A stretch of DNA of 64,000 nucleotides from Gemmatimonadaceae bacterium. Lineage in GTDB: Bacteria; Gemmatimonadota; Gemmatimonadetes; Gemmatimonadales; Gemmatimonadaceae. The notes beneath the pieces were generated by a model. It was given only the letters and a program-made list of their open reading frames with translations. It did not search any database and was not told the DNA's origin. The position numbers and the translations under genes are program-made. The stretch lies in assembly GCA_019745365.1 (NCBI GenBank), contig JAIETI010000144.1, forward strand, positions 1 to 64,000, written 5' to 3'. Positions 44,223-53,911 of the stretch are shown here, in pieces (positions within the stretch are counted from its first letter, which is position 1; each line of letters starts with the position of its first letter).

Positions 44223-45187
44223 AGACGCCGCCGTGCGCTGGTGTCCACCCGCACGCTGCTGTCGCGCCGCGTCGTGCTATCGCGCGGCAGCAGCGTGTCG
44301 CGCCGTGCCAACGAATCGCCGGCGTGCACCACGCCGCGCGCCGCCGAATCCACGGCCGTGGCCCAGACACTCGCCACGCCGACCTTCGCGCGCTCGGGCG
44401 TCAAGACCATCACGGTCGTGACGTCCGCCGCGCGCACGATCGGACGCAGGAGATAGGTGCGCGCCCACCCTTCCGTCGTGCGCACCTCACCCATCACCGT
44501 CCCGATCGGGATCCCGCGCGGGAACACCCCGCCGAGCCCCGCGCTCACGATCAGCGTGCCTGGCTTCAGCGCGTTGCGGAACGGGACGCCGCGGAGCTCG
44601 AGGAGAAATCGCGTTGCCGCGTTCCCCAAGTGCGGGTACACGATCCCGAACGCGTTCCCATCCGCGCTGATCGCACTCACGCGGAAGTCAGGGTGCGGCC
44701 ATGCGACTGCCACGCTCGTCGTGGCCTCGACGCGATCGACCATCCCCACCAACCCTTCGGGCGCGATCACCGGACTGAAGCGCCGCACGCCATCGCGCGC
44801 GCCGGCACCGAGGGCGACGGTATGATCGTCGCCGAAGGCACGCCCCTGCAGTGCCTCAGCGGGCACGAAGCCCCATTTGAGCGCACTCCCCAATCCCAGG
44901 AGTGCGCGAAGGCGTGCGTTCTCGGCCTCGACCGCGTCGAGGCGCACGGCACGGAGCCGCACGCTGTCGGCGACGCGCGTCGCGGTGCCGAAATCGAGCA
45001 CCGCGCGCCGCGACGTCTCGGCCTTCTCTTGGAGGAGCGCGAGCGGAGCGATCACACTCGCGCGCAACGCGCCGGCGACGCGCCCGCGCGGCGCTGCGGG
45101 AAGGACAAGCAGGGCCGCCGACGCGACCACGCCCAAGGCGGCTAGCGCCAGATCGACGCGCGGATCGTGCCGAGCTTGCCGACGCAC
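44219..45187 (-). CDS. mreC: Cell shape-determining protein MreC
   Basis: A 322-residue periplasmic bitopic protein. One helix lies at residues 14-32; a coiled coil (about 55-100) with LDAVEAENARLRALLGL follows, then two beta-barrel domains. A conserved GLVGMVDRVEATTSVAV segment marks the family. The last 40 residues are Arg/Asp/Ser/Thr-rich (DSTTRRDSSVRVD) and look disordered. The start is GTG 45187, 7 bases after the mreB stop. mreD follows by ATGA. Confidence 0.92.
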   Translation of the reverse strand: MRRQARHDPRVDLALAALGVVASAALLVLPAAPRGRVAGALRASVIAPLALLQEKAETSRRAVLDFGTATRVADSVRLRAVRLDAVEAENARLRALLGLGSALKWGFVPAEALQGRAFGDDHTVALGAGARDGVRRFSPVIAPEGLVGMVDRVEATTSVAVAWPHPDFRVSAISADGNAFGIVYPHLGNAATRFLLELRGVPFRNALKPGTLIVSAGLGGVFPRGIPIGTVMGEVRTTEGWARTYLLRPIVRAADVTTVMVLTPERAKVGVASVWATAVDSAARGVVHAGDSLARRDTLLPRDSTTRRDSSVRVDTSARRRL

Positions 45188-45194
45188 CGCGCCG

Positions 45195-46235
45195 TCAGGT
45201 CGCGAGGACCGACCAGTACTTCTCCTCGTCGTCGAGGATGCGTCCGGTGCCGCGCACCACGCAGGTCAACGGATCCTCATCGACGTGGATCGGGAGTCCC
45301 GTCTCCTGCGTGAGCAGCACGTCGAGCCCACGGATGAGCGCGCCACCGCCCGTCATCACGATCCCACGATCGACGATATCGGACGCGAGTTCCGGCGGCG
45401 TGATCTCCAGTGCGCGACGCACCGCGTCGACGATCTGCTGGATCGGCTCTTGGATTGCTTCGCGGATCTCCACCGAGTTCACGCGCACCGTCTTCGGGAT
45501 CCCCGACACGAGGTCGCGCCCCTTCACTTCCATCTCGCGCTCTTCGCCGAGCGGCGCCGCCGACCCGATCTGACACTTGATCAACTCCGCGGTCGGCTCA
45601 CCGATCAGCAGGTTGTACGCCTTCCGCATGAACTGCACGATCGCGAGGTCGAGTTCGTCGCCACCGGTGCGGATCGAGGTGTCCGACACGATCCCGGAGA
45701 GCGCGATGACCGCAATCTCCGTCGTACCGCCGCCGATGTCGATCACCATGTTCCCCGTCGGCGTCTCCACCGGGAGCCCCACGCCGATCGCCGCCGCCAT
45801 CGGCTCGGCGACCATGAACACTTCCTTTGCGCCCGCGCCGAGGGCCGAGTCACGCACCGCGCGCTTCTCCACCTCGGTGATCCCCGACGGCACGCACACG
45901 ATCACGCGCGGCTTCACCTTGAAGACGTGCTTATCGATGATGAGCGTGAGGAAGTAGCGGAGCATCTTCTCGGTCACGTCGAAGTCGGCGATCACGCCGT
46001 CCTTCATCGGCCGCACCGCGATCACGCCTTCGGGCGTGCGCCCCAGCATCCGCTTCGCTTCGAGCCCGACGCCCTTGATCTTCTTCGTCTCGCGATCGAT
46101 CGCGACGACGCTCGGCTCGTTGAGCACGATCCCTTGCCCCTGCACGTACACGAGCGTGTTCGCCGTGCCGAGGTCGACTGCGATCGCGTTCGCAGGGAAC
46201 GCGTTCTTCAAGAACGTGGAGAAGGGCCAGGCCAT
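45195..46235 (-). CDS. mreB: Actin-like cell shape protein MreB
   Basis: A 346-residue bacterial actin that forms membrane-attached filaments guiding peptidoglycan elongation. The phosphate loops are [15 protein letters not shown] and [17 protein letters not shown]; the adenosine motif is [14 protein letters not shown]. An N-terminal segment [11 protein letters not shown] is amphipathic and probably binds the membrane. ATG 46235 was selected instead of an upstream codon as it gives the family N-terminus. A probable promoter lies at 46305-46334 after the ald terminator hairpin, so the mre group starts its own transcript. Confidence 0.97.
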   Translation of the reverse strand: MAWPFSTFLKNAFPANAIAVDLGTANTLVYVQGQGIVLNEPSVVAIDRETKKIKGVGLEAKRMLGRTPEGVIAVRPMKDGVIADFDVTEKMLRYFLTLIIDKHVFKVKPRVIVCVPSGITEVEKRAVRDSALGAGAKEVFMVAEPMAAAIGVGLPVETPTGNMVIDIGGGTTEIAVIALSGIVSDTSIRTGGDELDLAIVQFMRKAYNLLIGEPTAELIKCQIGSAAPLGEEREMEVKGRDLVSGIPKTVRVNSVEIREAIQEPIQQIVDAVRRALEITPPELASDIVDRGIVMTGGGALIRGLDVLLTQETGLPIHVDEDPLTCVVRGTGRILDDEEKYWSVLAT

Positions 46236-46304
46236 TTTTGCTCGACGCGCCTCCGCGCAGAACGCGGGCACGAGGGTCGGCTACATTAGAGCGGGAGAGC
46301 GTGT

Positions 46305-46334
46305 AAGATAGCCGCGTGTCGTGAGGCCGGGCAA
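46305..46334 (-). promoter_or_regulatory. Probable mreB operon promoter (TTGCCC-N18-TATCTT)
   Basis: On the minus strand TTGCCC (46329-46334) and TATCTT (46305-46310) are 18 bp apart. The same -10 hexamer TATCTT is used in the strong rplM promoter. The leader to mreB would be about 60 nt. Confidence 0.45.
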
Positions 46335-46356
46335 GGAAACGCCGACACCAACGCGA

Positions 46357-46386
46357 GCGGGCGGCTCCCGTGTGGAAGCCGCCCGC
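46357..46386 (-). terminator. GC-rich hairpin after ald
   Basis: Perfect 10-bp arms GCGGGCGGCT/AGCCGCCCGC (46357-46366, 46377-46386) with a 10-nt loop lie 22 bases after the ald stop. There is no T-run on the minus strand, so it may need Rho or act as a 3' stabiliser. Confidence 0.5.
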
Positions 46387-46408
46387 CGGACCGCACCGTG
46401 AGGCGCGC

Positions 46409-47524
46409 CTACTTCACGAACTGCATCGGGTCGTGGAAGGTCATCCCAAAGGCGTCCGCGACACCCTGATAGGTCACCTTCCCGTCGACCACGTTCAGCC
46501 CCTTCAGGAGTGCCGGATCGGCCGCCAGCGCGGCCTTCCACCCCTTGTTCGCGAGCTTCATCGCGTACGGGAAGGTCGCGTTCGTGAGCGCGAGCGTCGA
46601 GGTGCGCGGCACGCCCCCCGGCATGTTGGCCACGCCGTAGTGGATGATCCCGTCGACCGTGTACACCGGGTTCTCGTGCGTGGTCGCATGGATCGTCTCC
46701 ACGCACCCGCCCTGATCGATCGCGACGTCGACGATCACCGACCCCAGCTTCATGAGCTTCAGGTCCTCCTTGCGGATCAGCTTCGGCGCCTTGGCACCCG
46801 GGATCAGCACGCCACCGACGACGAGGTCCGCGGTCGAGATCTGTTCGAGCACGTTATGACGGTTCGAGTAGATGCAGGTCACGTTGGCCGGCATCACGTC
46901 GCTGAGATAGCGGAGGCGCGGGAGCGAGAGGTCCATGATTGTGACCTTCGCGCCCATCCCCGCCGCCATCTTCGCCGCGTTGATGCCGACGATCCCGCCG
47001 CCGAGCACCACCACCTTGGCCGGCGGCACGCCCGGCACGCCACCGAGGAGCACGCCACGGCCGCCGAAGAGCTTCTCGAGGTACTTCGCGCCTTCCTGCA
47101 CCGCCATACGCCCCGCCACTTCCGACATCGGCGTGAGGAGCGGGAGTTCGCCATTGGCGAGCTCGACCGTCTCGTACGCGATGCAGGTCGCCCCGGAATC
47201 GATGTGCGCCTTCGTCAGCTTCTCGTCCGCAGCGAAGTGGAAGTAGGTGAAGATCGTCTGCCCTTTGCGCATCCGCTTCCACTCGGGCTCGATCGGCTCC
47301 TTCACCTTGATGATCATGTCCGCCTGCGCCCAGACGTCATCGACGTTGGGGACGATCTTCGCGCCGACCGCGGTGTACTGCGCGTCGTCGAAGCCACTGC
47401 CGAGTCCACCGCCCTGCTCCACGAACACCTCGTGGCCGGCGGAGACGAGCGCCTCGGCCCCAGCGGGGACGAGCGCGATACGATTCTCGTTGGTCTTGAT
47501 TTCCTTCGGGATACCGATGCGCAT
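46409..47524 (-). CDS. ald: Alanine dehydrogenase
   Basis: A 371-residue NAD-dependent enzyme that interconverts L-alanine and pyruvate plus ammonia. The N-terminus MRIGIPKEIKTNENRIALVPAGA is the AlaDH/PNT signature. Lys74 in IIKVKEP and His95 in FTYFHFA are the substrate-binding residues; KVVVLGGGIVGINAAKMAAGMGA is the NAD Rossmann loop; VVDVAIDQGGCVET is the second family signature. The ATG 47524 start is 100 bases after the M16 peptidase stop, and a terminator-like hairpin follows. Confidence 0.96.
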   Translation of the reverse strand: MRIGIPKEIKTNENRIALVPAGAEALVSAGHEVFVEQGGGLGSGFDDAQYTAVGAKIVPNVDDVWAQADMIIKVKEPIEPEWKRMRKGQTIFTYFHFAADEKLTKAHIDSGATCIAYETVELANGELPLLTPMSEVAGRMAVQEGAKYLEKLFGGRGVLLGGVPGVPPAKVVVLGGGIVGINAAKMAAGMGAKVTIMDLSLPRLRYLSDVMPANVTCIYSNRHNVLEQISTADLVVGGVLIPGAKAPKLIRKEDLKLMKLGSVIVDVAIDQGGCVETIHATTHENPVYTVDGIIHYGVANMPGGVPRTSTLALTNATFPYAMKLANKGWKAALAADPALLKGLNVVDGKVTYQGVADAFGMTFHDPMQFVK

Positions 47525-47624
47525 GACGGGAGTGAAGACGAGGTGAGAGTGGACTGCCTAGTTCGTGAACGAAACTCAGGCGCTCGCCGTCCCGGCGCGC
47601 GGCCTGCCCAGCACTGAAAGATAG

Positions 47625-48893
47625 CTAGACCTGAGGCCCCAAGCGAAGCAGCGTCTGCGCTTCCGGACGGAAGAACTGCTGACAGGCCGCGTGGACCTCG
47701 CCGCCGTCGAGCCCCTCGATCTCTTCCAAGAGCGTGTCGATCGGCGTCGGTGTCTCCCCGAACAGCTCGAAGGTCGCCGCACGGTACATCCGCGACCCCA
47801 CCCCTTCGAGCGAGAGGACGATCTGCCCCTTGAGCTGCTGCTTCGCGGTCGCGAGCTCCGCTGCGGGGATGCCGTCGTCCACCAGCTTCTGCAGCTCCGT
47901 GCGTACCGCAGCGACCGCGGCATCCGCCGTCTCCGGCGCAGTCGCGACGTACACGCCGTGCGATCCCGCATGCTGATGGAAGCTCTGGAACGCATAGACG
48001 CTGTAGGCGAGCCCCAGCTCCTCCCGCACGCGCTGGAACAGGCGCGAACTCATCCCACCCCCGAGCACGGTGTCGATCAGCATCAGCGCGTGCCGCCGAG
48101 GATCGCGATGCGGGATCGTCGCGCTCCCGAACACCAGATGCGTCTGCGCCCCATCGCGCGCCACCCGCTCCTCGGTGGGCGCCACCAGCGAAGGCGTCGC
48201 GACCTCGGGCACACCGGTCGCCCCAGCGGGACGGTCCGCCCACCCCGCCTCGGTGAGCTGCGCCAAGAGTTGCGCGTGCGTCACGTTCCCCGCCGCGCCC
48301 ACCACGAGACGTCCCGGATGGTACGCGGCCGCGTGCAGCGCTCGCAGATCATCGGTCCGCATCCGCCCCACGGTCTCACGGGTCCCGAGGATCGAGTACC
48401 CGAACGGGTGCGCGCCCCAGAGCTGCTCATTGTGCAACTCGAAGACAAGATCGTCCGGCGCGTCCTCCATCATCCCGATCTCCTCGAGCACCACCTTCCG
48501 CTCGAGCGCGAGGTCGGACTCCCGCAGCAGCGGCGAGAACACCAGGTCCGCGAGGACGTCCGCCGCCTGCGGGAGATGCTCATCGAGCACGCGCGCCTGA
48601 TAGCTCGTGTGCTCGCGCGACGTAAACGCGTCGAGCGACCCGCCAAGCGCCTCGAGCGACTGCGCGAGCTGCGCCGCGCTCCGCTTGGCCGTCCCCTTGA
48701 ACACCATGTGCTCAAGGAGATGCGAGACGCCCATCACGTCGCGGGCCTCATGCACGCTCGCCGCCCGGACCCAGGCCCCCAAAGCGACCGACCGCACGCC
48801 CGGAACGAATTCCGAGAGTACGGTCAGTCCGTTCGGGAGAACGGTGCGCTCGATCCCCGTGGTGCGGGCGAGATCAGCCGGCGTCGCGATCAC
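47625..48893 (-). CDS. M16-family zinc peptidase
   Basis: A 422-residue processing-peptidase-like protein. The inverted zinc motif HxxEH is HLLEH (residues 58-62) in MGVSHLLEHMVFKGT, and the distal glutamate is in ERKVVLEEIGMMED. The second half (LGGGMSSRLFQRVREELGLAYSVYAF) is the inactive M16 repeat. Such soluble M16B proteins occur beside pnp and rpsO in many bacteria; their function is not well known. The start is GTG 48893, overlapping the pnp stop. Confidence 0.92.
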   Translation of the reverse strand: MIATPADLARTTGIERTVLPNGLTVLSEFVPGVRSVALGAWVRAASVHEARDVMGVSHLLEHMVFKGTAKRSAAQLAQSLEALGGSLDAFTSREHTSYQARVLDEHLPQAADVLADLVFSPLLRESDLALERKVVLEEIGMMEDAPDDLVFELHNEQLWGAHPFGYSILGTRETVGRMRTDDLRALHAAAYHPGRLVVGAAGNVTHAQLLAQLTEAGWADRPAGATGVPEVATPSLVAPTEERVARDGAQTHLVFGSATIPHRDPRRHALMLIDTVLGGGMSSRLFQRVREELGLAYSVYAFQSFHQHAGSHGVYVATAPETADAAVAAVRTELQKLVDDGIPAAELATAKQQLKGQIVLSLEGVGSRMYRAATFELFGETPTPIDTLLEEIEGLDGGEVHAACQQFFRPEAQTLLRLGPQV

Positions 48894-51127
48894 TCGCGGC
48901 CACGGCCCCCACGCCCACCACGCCCACCGCGGCTGCCACCCTCACGACGCGGCTTCTCGCTCGCGCCCTCGGCGGCCGGCTCGGCGTACGCGTCGCCCGC
49001 GGGCGCCGCACCCTCAGCCGCCGGCGCCGACGCGTCCGCGCCCGGCTTCGGCAGCAACACCTTGCGCGACAGGCGCAGGCGGCCGCGCTCATCGCGCTCG
49101 ATCAGCTTGACCTGCACGATGTCGCCGACCTTCATCACGTCCTCGACCTTGTCCGTGCGGCCGTGCTGCATCTCGGAGATGTGCAGGAGCGCTTCGGTAC
49201 CCGGGATGAGCTCGATGAACGCGCCGAACGCGGTCGTGCTCTTCACCTTCCCGTCGTACACGGTGCCGATCTCCGGCTCCGCCGTGATCGCCTGCACCAT
49301 CTGGCGCGCACGCTCCATCGCCTCGGCGCCGACCGCAGCGATCGTGACGAGACCGCTGTCGTCGACCGTGAGCTCGGCCCCGCTCTCTTCTTGGATCCCG
49401 CGGATCGTCTTCCCCTTCGGCCCGATGAGCTCGCCGATCTTCTCCGGGTTGATCTGCACCGTGACGATGCGCGGCGCCCACGGCGACAGGTCGGCGCGCG
49501 GCGCGGAGAGCGCCTTCTCCATCTCCCCGAGGATGTGCATGCGGCCGACCTTCGCCTGCGCGAGCGCTTCGGTCATCAGCTGCAGGTCGAGCCCCTGGAT
49601 CTTGATGTCCATCTGGATCGACGTGATCCCGGCCGCCGTCCCCGCAACCTTGAAGTCCATGTCGCCAAGGTGGTCTTCGGTGCCCAGGATGTCGGTGAGG
49701 ATCGCGTAGCGCTCCCCTTCCTTGATGAGTCCCATCGCCACACCGGCGACGGCACCCGCGATCGGCACACCCGCGTCGTAGAGCGCGAGCGATCCACCGC
49801 ACACCGACGCCATCGACGACGACCCGTTCGACTCAAGGATCTCCGACACGATGCGGATCGTGTACGGGAAGCTCGCGTGCTCGGGGAGCACGGCCTGCAG
49901 CGCGCGCTCGGCGAGGTTGCCGTGACCGATCTCGCGACGGCTCGTGCCGCGCACCGGGCGCACCTCACCCGTGGAGAAGGGCGGGAAGTTGTAGTGGAGC
50001 ATGAAGGTCCGCTCCGTCTCCGCCTTCGCGTCGATCGTGTCGAGGCGCTGCGCATCCTTGCCCGTGCCGAGCGTCACGCTCACGAGCGACTGCGTCTGCC
50101 CACGCGTGAAGAGCGCCGACCCGTGCACGCGGGGCAGGAGCCCCGCCTCGATCGAGATCTGACGCACTTCGGTCGGCTTGCGGCCGTCCACGCGGAGCCC
50201 CGTGTCGAGCACCTGCGAGCGAAGCGCCGTGTACTCCAGATCGCCGAGCACCGCCCCGATGAAGCCGTGCTGCGCCTCGGGGAGCGTCGCCTTCAGCTCG
50301 TCCTTCGTGCTCTTCTTGACCGCCTCGACCGCCTCGATGCGCGTGTGCTTGTCCTTCTGGTTGATCGCCGTGAGGATCTTCGACTCGGCCGCCTTCGTGA
50401 CCGCGGTCGTGACCTCGGCCGGGATCTCGGTCTTGGTCCAGCTCATCTTCTCGACGGCGCTCTTCGCGAGCACCTCGTTCTGGATGCCGATGAGCTCACG
50501 GATGCCGCGCTGCGCGATCCCGAGCGCGTCGACCACGTCCTGCTCGCTCACTTCCAGCGCGCCACCCTCGACCATCACGATCGAGTCCTGCGAGCCCGCG
50601 ACGACGAGGTCGAGGTCGGAGAAGTCGAGCGCCTGGAAGGTCGGGTTCAGCACCCACTTCCTTTCGACGCGACCCACACGTACGCCCGCGATCGGACCGG
50701 CGAAGGGGATCTTCGAGGTGTTGAGCGCGAACGACGCCGCGAGGAGACCGAGCACGTCGGCGTCATTCTCCTGGTCGGCGCTGATCACATAGACGAAGAC
50801 CTGCACTTCGTTCTGGAAGCCTTCCGGGAAGAGCGGACGGATCGAGCGATCGATGATGCGCGCTGCGAGGATCTCGCCATCGTTCGGGCGCCCTTCGCGC
50901 TTGATGAATCCGCCCGGGATCTTGCCGGCCGCGGAGGTCTTCTCGCGGTACTCGACCGTGAGCGGGAAGAACGGAAGCGTGCTCCGGTTCTCCGAGACGG
51001 TGACGGCGGCGAGCACCATGGTGTCGCCGTACCGGACGAGCGCGGACCCAGCGGCCTGCTTCGCCATGCGCCCGGTCTCGAGCGAGAGCGTGCGGCCAGC
51101 GAAGGTCTTCTCAATGCGATGCATCAT
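48890..51127 (-). CDS. pnp: Polyribonucleotide nucleotidyltransferase
   Basis: A 745-residue PNPase that degrades RNA 3'-5' by phosphorolysis. Two RNase PH domains, a KH domain (QINPEKIGELIGPKGKTIRGI) and an S1 domain (GTVYDGKVKSTTAFGAFIEL) occur in order. The first RNase PH part begins MMHRIEKTFAGRTLSLETG. After the S1 domain a 50-residue tail is Ala/Gly/Glu-rich and ends with RGGRGGRGGRG, resembling RGG RNA-binding tails. ATG 51127 has GAGAGAA about 8 nt upstream. The gene follows rpsO, with a hairpin in between. Confidence 0.96.
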   Translation of the reverse strand: MMHRIEKTFAGRTLSLETGRMAKQAAGSALVRYGDTMVLAAVTVSENRSTLPFFPLTVEYREKTSAAGKIPGGFIKREGRPNDGEILAARIIDRSIRPLFPEGFQNEVQVFVYVISADQENDADVLGLLAASFALNTSKIPFAGPIAGVRVGRVERKWVLNPTFQALDFSDLDLVVAGSQDSIVMVEGGALEVSEQDVVDALGIAQRGIRELIGIQNEVLAKSAVEKMSWTKTEIPAEVTTAVTKAAESKILTAINQKDKHTRIEAVEAVKKSTKDELKATLPEAQHGFIGAVLGDLEYTALRSQVLDTGLRVDGRKPTEVRQISIEAGLLPRVHGSALFTRGQTQSLVSVTLGTGKDAQRLDTIDAKAETERTFMLHYNFPPFSTGEVRPVRGTSRREIGHGNLAERALQAVLPEHASFPYTIRIVSEILESNGSSSMASVCGGSLALYDAGVPIAGAVAGVAMGLIKEGERYAILTDILGTEDHLGDMDFKVAGTAAGITSIQMDIKIQGLDLQLMTEALAQAKVGRMHILGEMEKALSAPRADLSPWAPRIVTVQINPEKIGELIGPKGKTIRGIQEESGAELTVDDSGLVTIAAVGAEAMERARQMVQAITAEPEIGTVYDGKVKSTTAFGAFIELIPGTEALLHISEMQHGRTDKVEDVMKVGDIVQVKLIERDERGRLRLSRKVLLPKPGADASAPAAEGAAPAGDAYAEPAAEGASEKPRREGGSRGGRGGRGGRGRE

Positions 51128-51153
51128 CAGGGTTCTCTCAGGGGAAACGCAAA

Positions 51154-51183
51154 CCGCGCGGGTCGCCAAGGACGCCCGCGCGG
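51154..51183 (-). promoter_or_regulatory. Hairpin between rpsO and pnp
   Basis: Nine-base arms (CCGCGCGGG and CCCGCGCGG) surround a 12-nt loop. In E. coli the rpsO-pnp region has a hairpin cut by RNase III that allows PNPase to repress itself; this position is the same, the function here is inferred. It could also be a partial terminator. Confidence 0.5.
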
Positions 51184-51201
51184 AAAGCTGATCAAGTGGT
51201 C

Positions 51202-51462
51202 TTAGTAGCGGAGCCCAAGGGTCGAGACGACCTTGCGGTACGACTCGAGATCCGTGCGCTGCAGGTAGTTGAGGTGCCGACGGCGCCGGCTCACGAGCTT
51301 CAGGAGCCCGCGGCGACCGTGGTGATCCTTCTTGTGCGCCCGAAAATGCTCGGTGAGGTAGTTGATCCGCTCGGTGAGCATCCCGATCTGCACTTCGGAC
51401 GAGCCCGTGTCGGTCTCGTGCAGGCGATTCTTCTCCATCGCCGAGGTCTTGTCAAACGCCAT
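51202..51462 (-). CDS. rpsO: 30S ribosomal protein S15
   Basis: An 86-residue S15 that binds the central domain of 16S rRNA. The sequence contains [24 protein letters not shown] and [21 protein letters not shown], the S15 signature. The start is ATG 51460-51462. A TTGACA (51509-51514 on the minus strand) lies upstream in an AT-rich patch, but no convincing -10 is seen. rpsO is followed by pnp as in most bacteria. Confidence 0.97.
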   Translation of the reverse strand: MAFDKTSAMEKNRLHETDTGSSEVQIGMLTERINYLTEHFRAHKKDHHGRRGLLKLVSRRRRHLNYLQRTDLESYRKVVSTLGLRY

Positions 51463-51623
51463 TTCGCCCTGCGCTGCTAAGCCGTTAACTGGTTGATTTA
51501 TCGTAGCTTGTCAAAATAACCCACCGGGTCGCGGAGGTAAAGCCCCCACCCCGCGCCCCACCGTGGTTCCTGTTCTTGCTGTTGTTCCTTTCGTTCCGGC
51601 GCTCTCTCCCTTCGAGCCGTCCC

Positions 51624-52781
51624 CTATCGCCCGATCAGCGCCCACACATCATTCCACGTGATCGTCAGAAACAAGCCCAGCACGATCGCAATCCCCGCAT
51701 ACCCGAGCAATCCGCGGGTCCGGAGGCTGAACGGGCTCCCCTTGATCCCTTCGGCAACCGTGATGAGCACCTGCCCGCCGTCGAGCACGGGGATCGGCAG
51801 GAGATTCAGCACCGCGAGGTTGATGCTCAGGAACGCGATCAACCCGACGAGCGCTTCGACGCCGTTCTGCGCGGCGACCACAGAGACCTGCGCGATCCGC
51901 ACGGGGCCACCGAGGTTCTTCACGCTCACGTCGCCCGCCACGAGTCCCCGCACCACCTTCACGATGCTCGTCGCCATGGTCCAGGTGAGCTCAGCCCCCG
52001 CGGCGAGGCTGCCACCGATGCCGAGCGACTCGCGGACCACGCGGTTCGCCGGGCCGAGCCCGATGCGCCCCGCTTTCGCCGCGGTACCGGTCGCCGGGTC
52101 GGTCACCGCCTGCGTCTCTGGCGTCACCGTCAGGGTGACCTCCTGCCCACCGCGGAGGACCACGAACGCGAGCGGGGCCCCCGCCGACGCCGAGACGCGT
52201 TCGAGCATCGACCCCCAGTCCTTCACCGGTGCGCCGTTGATGCGCATCACCGAGTCGCCGCGCTGAAAGCCGACACGCGCGGCGGGGCGATCCGCCACGA
52301 CGGAATCGACCACGGCGGGGACATAGGGACGGCCGTTCACGGCGAACATCGCCACACTCGCGCCCCACGCGAGCAGCACGTTCGCGATCACCCCCGCGAG
52401 CAGGATGAACACGCGTCCCCCCACCGGTTTCGATTCGAACCATCGGTCACTCGGCACAGGCTTCGGGCCGAACGGGGCGATCCCCTCAGGGTCCCAGTAC
52501 TTCCCCGCCTCGGCGCGTGCGGCCGGCGTCTCACCGCCCCCTTCGAGCAGCGCTTGCGCCTCGTCCTCTCGCGACGCCATGCGTACGTAGCCGCCCACCG
52601 GAAAGGCGTTCACGACGTACTCGGTCTCGCCGCGGCGCCACCGGAAGAGTGTCGGCCCGAAGCCGAGCGCGAAGCGCGGCGCATACACCCCCACCCAGCG
52701 GGCGGCCCAGAGATGCCCGAGCTCGTGGATCGCGACGATCAGGCCGAAGACGATCAGCGGGGCTAACCAAGAGAGAATCAC
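51624..52781 (-). CDS. rseP: RseP-family site-2 intramembrane protease
   Basis: A 385-residue zinc metalloprotease of the RseP/SpoIVFB family that cleaves membrane-embedded anti-sigma factors and remnant signal peptides. The metal site is HELGH (residues 19-23) in VAIHELGHLWAARW, with the third ligand in NLLPIPVLDGGQ. One PDZ domain (about residues 160-235) includes VVADRPAARVGFQRGDSVMRINGAPV, where E. coli RseP has two. The start is GTG 52781, overlapping the dxr stop. An approximately 160-bp region follows before rpsO. Confidence 0.94.
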   Translation of the reverse strand: MILSWLAPLIVFGLIVAIHELGHLWAARWVGVYAPRFALGFGPTLFRWRRGETEYVVNAFPVGGYVRMASREDEAQALLEGGGETPAARAEAGKYWDPEGIAPFGPKPVPSDRWFESKPVGGRVFILLAGVIANVLLAWGASVAMFAVNGRPYVPAVVDSVVADRPAARVGFQRGDSVMRINGAPVKDWGSMLERVSASAGAPLAFVVLRGGQEVTLTVTPETQAVTDPATGTAAKAGRIGLGPANRVVRESLGIGGSLAAGAELTWTMATSIVKVVRGLVAGDVSVKNLGGPVRIAQVSVVAAQNGVEALVGLIAFLSINLAVLNLLPIPVLDGGQVLITVAEGIKGSPFSLRTRGLLGYAGIAIVLGLFLTITWNDVWALIGR

Positions 52782-53911
52782 AACTGCTCCTCAACGAATG
52801 TCCGGGCCGCCGCATCGGCGGCCATCAGTGCATCGCGCGTCGCGTGCGGGGCGTCGCCGAGTCGGTCGAGTGCGGCGCCGACGACCTCCGCGATCCGCCC
52901 AAAGGCACACCGGCCCGTCAAGAACGCGGCGACGGCGGCCTCGTTCGCCGCGTTGAAGACGGCCGGCGCGGCGCCGCCCCGGCGACCGGCACTGATGCCA
53001 AGATCGAGCATCGGGAACTCGCGCCGTCGCACGGCCTCGAACGTCAGCGCCCCCGAGGCGACGGGGTCGTAGCGCGGTACCCCTGCATCCGCGAGTCGTT
53101 CCGGATGACTCAGCGCATAGAGCACCGGGAGCTCCATCGATGGCACCCCGAGTTGCGCCACGACGCTGCCATCATGGAACTCGACCATCGAATGCACCAC
53201 GCTCTGCGGGTGGACCACGACCTCGATCCGATCGTACGGCACGCCGAAGAGATGGTGCGCCTCGATGACTTCCAGCGCCTTGTTCGCGAGTGAGGCGCTA
53301 TCGACGGTGATCTTCGCGCCCATCGACCAGGTCGGATGCTTGAGCGCGTCCTCCCGCGTGGCGGTCGCGATCCGCGCTGACTCCCATTGCCGGAAGGGGC
53401 CGCCGCTCGCGGTGATGATCAACCGCCGGACCGCCGCTGCGCCGCGGGGATGCAGACACTGCAGGATCGCGCTATGCTCGCTGTCCACCGGGATGATCGT
53501 CCCGCCTCCGGCGCGTGCCGCCTCGAGCACCAAGGCGCCGCCCACGACCAGCGATTCCTTGTTCGCCAAGGCCACGCGCTTCCCCGCGCGCAACGCTGCC
53601 AGCGTCGCATCGAGCCCCGCGGCGCCGACCACCGCATTCACCACCACATCCACATCCGCGCGCGTCGCCGCCGCGATCAACGCCTCGGGCCCACGCGTCC
53701 ACTCGGCCTGCGCCGACGCGGTCGGTGCCGTGGAGACGAGCCCGACGAAGGCGGGAGCCCACCGCGCCGCGAGCGACGCGAGCGCGGGCGCGCTCGAATG
53801 CGCGGTGATCGCGCGCAACACGAAGCGCTCCGGATGCCGCCCGATGACCGCCAACGTCGAGGCCCCGATCGACCCCGTGGCGCCCAAGAGCGCCACGCCC
53901 TGCGGCCTCAT
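52778..53911 (-). CDS. dxr: 1-Deoxy-D-xylulose 5-phosphate reductoisomerase
   Basis: A 377-residue NADPH enzyme that makes MEP in the non-mevalonate isoprenoid pathway. The NADPH loop is ALLGATGSIGASTL. ALANKESLVVGG, PVDSEHSAILQCL, ITASGGPFR and HPTWSMGAKITVDSASLANKALE are conserved metal and substrate segments. ATG 53911 is the start that overlaps the cdsA stop as ATGA. It supplies isoprenoid precursors that uppS next door uses. Confidence 0.96.
   Translation of the reverse strand: MRPQGVALLGATGSIGASTLAVIGRHPERFVLRAITAHSSAPALASLAARWAPAFVGLVSTAPTASAQAEWTRGPEALIAAATRADVDVVVNAVVGAAGLDATLAALRAGKRVALANKESLVVGGALVLEAARAGGGTIIPVDSEHSAILQCLHPRGAAAVRRLIITASGGPFRQWESARIATATREDALKHPTWSMGAKITVDSASLANKALEVIEAHHLFGVPYDRIEVVVHPQSVVHSMVEFHDGSVVAQLGVPSMELPVLYALSHPERLADAGVPRYDPVASGALTFEAVRRREFPMLDLGISAGRRGGAAPAVFNAANEAAVAAFLTGRCAFGRIAEVVGAALDRLGDAPHATRDALMAADAAARTFVEEQL

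Noticed and set aside
47562-47573. Short dyad TTCGT-GA-ACGAA upstream of ald as an operator
   Set aside because: Five-base arms are too short to trust and no known regulator site matches.
49163-51205. A 680-codon open frame antisense to pnp
   Set aside because: It mirrors the PNPase codons and is Arg/Asp/His/Leu-rich without family similarity; long antisense frames are expected at this GC content.
51485-51514. TTGACA upstream of rpsO as a full promoter
   Set aside because: The -35 is good but no acceptable -10 lies 16-18 bp away, so only the motif is mentioned in the rpsO entry.
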